The notes under the pieces are model-generated. The model did not search any database, was not told the DNA's origin, and worked only from the letters and a program-made list of their open reading frames with translations. Below, piece after piece: positions 59,724 to 64,000 of a stretch of DNA of 64,000 nucleotides. Origin of the DNA: Desertimonas sp963772825 (GTDB lineage: Bacteria > Actinomycetota > Acidimicrobiia > Acidimicrobiales > Ilumatobacteraceae); the NCBI GenBank assembly GCA_963772825.1, contig CAVYYX010000023.1:33264-97263 (forward strand), read 5' to 3'. Made by a program: the position numbers and the translations under genes. Each line of letters begins with the position of its first letter. Positions within the stretch are counted from its first letter, which is position 1.

Positions 59724-60832
59724 CCGACCGGCAGAGGTCCGGGCCGGTCGTCGTCGGAGTCATCGGCGCCGGCAAGATCAGCGAGCAATACGTCGCCAAC
59801 ATCCGCACCTTCCCGGATCTCGACCTGCACGCCGTCGCCGACCTGATCCCCGAACGTGCCCGGCAGGTCGCCGACGAGTTCGGGATCGAGTCCGCCACGG
59901 TCGATCAGGTGCTCGCCGACGACGAGGTCGAGCTGATCGTCAACCTGACGATCCCGGCCGCGCATGTCGAGGTGGCCACCGCCGGGCTCGACGCCGGCAA
60001 GCACGTGTGGAACGAGAAGCCGCTGGCCCTCGACCGGGAATCGGGGCGCGAGCTCGTCGACCGAGCCGATGCCGCCGGGTTGCTGGTCGGCTGCGCACCC
60101 GACACGTTCCTCGGCCCGGGTTGGCAGACGACACGGCGGATGGTCGACCGCGGTGACATCGGGCGCCCGCTGACCGCATCCGTCGTCATGCAATACCCCG
60201 GCCCGCATACGTGGCATCACAATCCCGAGTTCCTGTTCCAAGCGGGCGCCGGACCGCTGTTCGACATGGGGCCGTACTACTTGACGGCGTTGACCCAACT
60301 TTTCGGGTCGCTCATCAGCGTGGCGGCCCGCGGCTCGTCGGCTGGGCCGACGCGGACGATCGAGCAGGGTGCCCGCGCCGGCGAAGTCTTCGACGTGAGC
60401 GTTGCGACCTACGTTTCGGTGTTGTACGACTTCGAGAGCGGGGCGATCGCCGCCGGCACGTTCAGCTTCGACTCGCCACTCGTCAGGGCGGGCGTCGTCG
60501 AGATCGCCGGCACCGATGCGACGCTGGCGGCGCCGGACCCCAACAACTTCGGCGGGGACATCCGCGTCATCAAGTCGGGAGCAGACGACTGGCACGTCGT
60601 CCCGGTCACGGGCGTCGAAGGCGGCCGAGGGATTGGAGCCGTCGACATGGCCCACGCGATTCGCCGTGGCGAGCAGCATCGGGCGAGCGCCAGGCTCGGA
60701 CTGCACGTGCTCGACGCGATGCTGGCGGCCGCCGACTCGATCGAGCACCAGGAGTTCGTCACGATCGACTCCCGCTGCCCGGCGGTTCCGTTGCTGCCCG
60801 ATGGCTGGGATCCCACGGAGCGGACCCTGTGA
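59720..60832 (+). CDS. Gfo/Idh/MocA family oxidoreductase
   Basis: 370 residues, GTGA overlap. Rossmann motif GVIGAGKISEQYV; EKPLALD is the conserved catalytic Lys segment; DMGPYYLTAL has the family Asp-x3-Tyr pattern. NAD(P)-dependent sugar or inositol dehydrogenase; substrate unknown. Confidence 0.92.
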   Translation: MTDRQRSGPVVVGVIGAGKISEQYVANIRTFPDLDLHAVADLIPERARQVADEFGIESATVDQVLADDEVELIVNLTIPAAHVEVATAGLDAGKHVWNEKPLALDRESGRELVDRADAAGLLVGCAPDTFLGPGWQTTRRMVDRGDIGRPLTASVVMQYPGPHTWHHNPEFLFQAGAGPLFDMGPYYLTALTQLFGSLISVAARGSSAGPTRTIEQGARAGEVFDVSVATYVSVLYDFESGAIAAGTFSFDSPLVRAGVVEIAGTDATLAAPDPNNFGGDIRVIKSGADDWHVVPVTGVEGGRGIGAVDMAHAIRRGEQHRASARLGLHVLDAMLAAADSIEHQEFVTIDSRCPAVPLLPDGWDPTERTL

Positions 60833-61320
60833 ACCTGGTGGCCAACGCGGCGCGCGGGGCGCTCGCCGGAACGATCGCCACCGCGGCGATGGATGCCCTG
60901 TGGTACCGGCGGTATCGCGCCGACGGCGGCGAGAACGACATCGTGACCTGGGAGTTCGGAACCGAGGCGAGCGACTTCGGGGAGGACGCGCCGGCGCCGG
61001 CGCGGGTCGGCAAGCGGATTGCCGAGGCCGTCGGGGTGCAGCTGCCCGCATCGGCCGTCGCGATGACCAACAACGTGGTGCACTGGATGACGGGCATCGG
61101 CTGGGGAAAGGCCGCCGGAGTGGTGGCCGGTGCCGTGGGGATGCCTGCGCTGGGCGTTGGCATCGCAACCGGAGTCGCGGCCTGGGCGACGTCGTATGCC
61201 GTGCTGGGCGCGCTCGGCATCTACCGACCGATCACCGAGTACGACGTGGCAACGCTGTGGAAGGACCTCAGTGCCCATCTGGTCTTCGGCGCGACGCTCG
61301 GCGCGGCTCTGACGATCTGA
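60829..61320 (+). CDS. Hypothetical membrane protein
   Basis: 163 residues, GTGA overlap. Gly/Ala-rich helices: ALAGTIATAAMDALWY, GWGKAAGVVAGAVGMPALGVGI and LVFGATLGAALTI. DUF1440-like in pattern. Third gene of the coupled set; role unknown. Confidence 0.7.
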   Translation: MNLVANAARGALAGTIATAAMDALWYRRYRADGGENDIVTWEFGTEASDFGEDAPAPARVGKRIAEAVGVQLPASAVAMTNNVVHWMTGIGWGKAAGVVAGAVGMPALGVGIATGVAAWATSYAVLGALGIYRPITEYDVATLWKDLSAHLVFGATLGAALTI

Positions 61321-61496
61321 CCGGGCGGCATCGTGAGCTACGAGTTCACGGCCCGGCCGCGGGCGGAAGGTCTATCGAAGCGCGGACGTCCTCACCGAGA
61401 TGTTCGCCAATCTCGATCTCGTGCCTCGCGCCGACCATCTCGATTTGGGTCATCGACACTTGGCGACCAGAGGTCATCGTCCCCGAAGTGGCCGAG
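61321..61496. other. Short gap with possible gene remnant
   Basis: On the plus strand VSYEFTARPRAEG and, in another frame, VYRSADVLTEMFANLDLVPRA look like one small protein broken by a frameshift. No family assigned. Confidence 0.3.
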
Positions 61497-62510
61497 TCAT
61501 CCGGCTGACGCGATCGTTCGGTCGTGCTGCAGCGTCGTGATCAGCGCGAGTGTCGACTCGGCCCCGCGATTCTCGTTGACCCCGTTCGCCGTCAGGCCGT
61601 CGAAGCACGCCCCGCGTTCGGCATCCCGGAGTGGTGTCTCGGTGTCGTTGACGCCGAGGAACCAGCCGACGGCGAGGCGGAGGCCATCGTTCCAGTCGGG
61701 ATCTCCGGTGATCTGAAAGGCGCGAGCACACGCATCGGCCATGGTGGCGGCCTCGATCGGCTGTTGGTCGAACATCGGTGGGCGGTCGCCGGGGCCGGCG
61801 CCGTCGGTCCCGGTGGGTGACAGGTGGCCGGCGACCGTCTCGCGGGTCAACAGCCACCGCAGGGCCGCGAGCCCGTCGTCGAGTACGTCCGGTCGGCCCA
61901 GGAGCGCTCCCGCCACGATCGTGGCCTCGGCCAGCACCGCGTTGGCGTACGCCAGCCGCCGCTCCGGCCAAACCCAGTCAGGGTCGGAGTCGGGCCGACC
62001 GATTACATCGACGGTGTCGGACAACAACTGCCGAGCGCCGGCGTGCTGTGGTCGGACCGCGAGGACTTCAGCCGCCCCGAGCGCTGCGAACGCCATCGCA
62101 CGCGGCGACGGCGACCGCAGTTCCACGCCACGATCGAACGACACCTCAGCGCTGTCGCGCAACCATTCTTGCGGCGCGCTTCGCCTCGCCGTGCCGAATG
62201 CCCACATCGCACGCCCCCAGCAGTCCTCGACTCCGTAAGGGCCGCTCCATCCGCCGTGCGCGGCGCGCCGGTTGCGAATCATCCCGTCGCTGCGCTGGGC
62301 ACCGATGAGGAACAGGTACGCCTTCCGAGCGAGGTCGGCAGCGGTTTCGTCCGCGCCCGGCTCGCGACATGCGGCGACGAGGACCCTGGCCATGTCGTCG
62401 GTGCAGTAGCCCTCGTCGAGGCGTGGCGTCGAGTGATCGGCGTGTTCGAACGTGCCGATCCCGTCGCTCATCGCCACGATGTAGGCGAAGGTCGCCACCG
62501 ACCCGCTCAC
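61497..62510 (-). CDS. Glycosidase-like (alpha/alpha)6-barrel protein
   Basis: 337 residues from GTG 62510, GTGA overlap with the glycosyltransferase gene. Helical repeats with DEGYCTDDMARVLVAAC, WSGPYGVEDCWGRAMWAFG and MFDQQPIEAATMADACARAF. No signal peptide. Proteins of this kind often follow glycosyltransferase genes; may process an alpha-glycan. Confidence 0.75.
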   Translation of the reverse strand: MSGSVATFAYIVAMSDGIGTFEHADHSTPRLDEGYCTDDMARVLVAACREPGADETAADLARKAYLFLIGAQRSDGMIRNRRAAHGGWSGPYGVEDCWGRAMWAFGTARRSAPQEWLRDSAEVSFDRGVELRSPSPRAMAFAALGAAEVLAVRPQHAGARQLLSDTVDVIGRPDSDPDWVWPERRLAYANAVLAEATIVAGALLGRPDVLDDGLAALRWLLTRETVAGHLSPTGTDGAGPGDRPPMFDQQPIEAATMADACARAFQITGDPDWNDGLRLAVGWFLGVNDTETPLRDAERGACFDGLTANGVNENRGAESTLALITTLQHDRTIASAG

Positions 62511-63676
62511 GCGCTGGCCCGTTCCGCAACTGCGAGGGAGTCCGCCAGCTCGGTGTAACGGCGGGCCACCGAAAGCCACGACATGTCCGGTGCCAGTCGC
62601 CGGCACTCGGCGCCCATTCGGTCGAGCAGTTCGGGATGGTCGACGACGCTTCGCACCACATCTGCGATCGCCATTGCGTCGCGTTGGGGCACGACGACCC
62701 CGGCGCCGCCGCTCAGCAGCTCTGTCGCGTGTGGAAAGGCGGTCGCGACGACGGGGCGGCCACAGGCGACTGCGTCGACGAGGACGCCGGAGGTGACTTG
62801 GTCGTCGGAGTCGTACGGGAGTATCACGAGATCCGCCGCCCGGATCATCCGCGTGAGGGCCGGCAGCCCGCGATACGAGTCGTCGAACTCCACCGACCGG
62901 CACGCGCCATTCCGCCAGCTTCGGGTCCCCAGCATCTCCCGGTACGCCTCGCCCTCGTTGGCCAGCACCTTCGGATGAGTCGTGCCGGCGATGAGGTAGG
63001 ACGGGCGGGGATGCACATCGGCGAGCAACGCCATCGCGTCGATCGCCCACTCGATGCCCTTGCCCGGCCCCAGCAGGCCCCACGTCAACAGGCGCAGTCG
63101 GTCGCCCGGACGACGCTCTGCACGGGGGGCGTCGTCGGGGGGCGTCGTCGCGCCGTGGGGGATCACGGAGATCTTCTCCGCGTCGACATCGAACCGGCCG
63201 ATGAGCCGGCGCCGGGCATAGTCCGTCATCACCACGACGGCGTCCGCCGCTTGACAGATTGCCTCGAGCACGAACCTCTGGTGGGAAGTCGGATCACGGA
63301 CGACCGTGTGGGCGACGACGATCGACGGCACGGACAGGGCCCGAAGCACATCGACCACATCGTCGCCGTCGAGACCGCCGTAGATCCCGTACTCGTGCTG
63401 CACGATCGCCACATCGACGTCGTTCAGTGCGTCAATGGCCGCGCCCACCCCACGCGGGCCTCCCGAGCCGGTCGACGCGACGACGAGCGGATCCTCGAAG
63501 TCCTCGCTGTCACCGCACCGCACGACGTCCACGGTTGCGCCCTGGGCCACGAGCCCGGAGGCGAGGGCGGCCGAGAACGTCGCGATTCCGCACTCGGTGG
63601 GCGGGAACGTGGACAGGATCCCGATCCACGGCGCGTCGGTACCGCCAGCGCGGGCCACGAGTGGACGACCGACCAT
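62507..63676 (-). CDS. Family 4 (GT-B) glycosyltransferase
   Basis: 389 residues from ATG 63676 with TGGAG upstream. STFPPTECGIATFSAAL is the N-terminal loop; LLTWGLLGPGKGIEWAI and the donor site DQVTSGVLVDAVACGRPVVAT fit GT4. Coupled with the barrel protein. Confidence 0.88.
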   Translation of the reverse strand: MVGRPLVARAGGTDAPWIGILSTFPPTECGIATFSAALASGLVAQGATVDVVRCGDSEDFEDPLVVASTGSGGPRGVGAAIDALNDVDVAIVQHEYGIYGGLDGDDVVDVLRALSVPSIVVAHTVVRDPTSHQRFVLEAICQAADAVVVMTDYARRRLIGRFDVDAEKISVIPHGATTPPDDAPRAERRPGDRLRLLTWGLLGPGKGIEWAIDAMALLADVHPRPSYLIAGTTHPKVLANEGEAYREMLGTRSWRNGACRSVEFDDSYRGLPALTRMIRAADLVILPYDSDDQVTSGVLVDAVACGRPVVATAFPHATELLSGGAGVVVPQRDAMAIADVVRSVVDHPELLDRMGAECRRLAPDMSWLSVARRYTELADSLAVAERASA

Positions 63677-64000
63677 GTTGTACTCCAGACGTCAGCTCAG
63701 TCGAACCGTCGAGCCTGCGAAGGGCGACGAGTCGAGACAGACCGTCCAGCCCAAGCGAGGCGACTCTTCCAAGAGGATGTGCCGCCACCCTACCGGGCAG
63801 CATCGAATGCCCTCAGGCGCCTCCCGGCGCACTCGAACTCGGACGGGTCGCCGATCACTTCGACCACGCTGTTCTACGTCCAGTAGATCGTGGGCGACCT
63901 GCCCGCGCTCGGCGGCGCGTTGATCTGGTCGCACGGCGCAGCGGGCCGGCGTCAAAGCGGCGGCCGCGGCCTCGAGTCTTGCCTGTCTCGCGACATCACA
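63677..64000. other. Right end, no supported gene
   Basis: Minus-strand frames are open to the edge (for example RQARLEAAAAALTPA...) but I see no family. It should contain the promoter of the glycosyltransferase operon. Confidence 0.35.

Overview
The window is 64 kb of GC-rich DNA. GTG starts are frequent, genes overlap by ATGA or GTGA, and a CarD regulator is present. The block dapA, rnj, ftsK, rimO, pgsA, cinA is typical of Actinomycetota. I infer an actinobacterium, possibly a member of the Acidimicrobiia; no marker here proves the class. Two tRNA genes are visible: Arg(UCU) at 13751-13824 and Gly(UCC) on the minus strand at 47928-47998. I see no rRNA, CRISPR array, IS element or replication origin.

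Layout. 1-2.9 kb: an amino-acid type ABC importer (minus) diverges from a TetR regulator and a diiron ferritin-like oxidoreductase, with a palindromic operator touching the TetR start. 3-13.6 kb: core genes (trans-aconitate methyltransferase-like, dapA, rnj, ftsK, SMP-30, rimO, pgsA, cinA). 13.75-21 kb: an accessory island that starts at tRNA-Arg with a tyrosine integrase. It has low coding density and holds a decayed two-gene HNH module, a secreted hydrolase and several small ferredoxin-like (ABM/GYD) proteins. 20.6-21.9 kb: ECF sigma factor with a membrane partner. 22-29.4 kb: carD, class III aminotransferase, an EEP hydrolase/DUF2786/metallohydrolase set, YihY, Fur, Nudix. 29.7-31.7 kb: OmpR-type two-component system. 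31.8-34.6 kb: glycosyltransferases. 34.7-36.6 kb: phenylalanine hydroxylase with a divergent Lrp regulator. 36.7-43 kb: hypotheticals, a tyrosine phosphatase, a secreted lipase-like protein, a nucleotidyltransferase, an alpha/beta hydrolase. 43.4-47.3 kb: a general-stress neighbourhood (CsbD, DUF2188, small membrane proteins, PRC/DUF2382, WGxxGxxG, STAS) flanked by two copies of a structured-RNA-like element. 49.5-58.9 kb: a complete potassium locus (DUF4118 protein, small ORF, kdpFABC, kdpDE, convergent K+ channel). 59-64 kb: sugar isomerase, Gfo/Idh dehydrogenase, membrane protein, then a glycosyltransferase and a glycosidase-like protein.

Three threads run through the window. (1) At least six otherwise normal genes outside the island are broken by one-base shifts (TetR, large glycosyltransferase, DUF2188, WGxxGxxG, kdpA and others), and two more show compensating shift pairs. 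Uncorrected indels in the assembly are the simplest explanation, although the island also contains real gene decay. (2) Several intergenic gaps carry the same tripartite design, motif-motif-inverted motif, each with its own motif. A second 51-bp palindromic repeat occurs three times. (3) The element at 43.4 and 46.7 kb keeps its hairpins while changing paired bases together, which suggests a conserved small RNA that I cannot assign to a known family.
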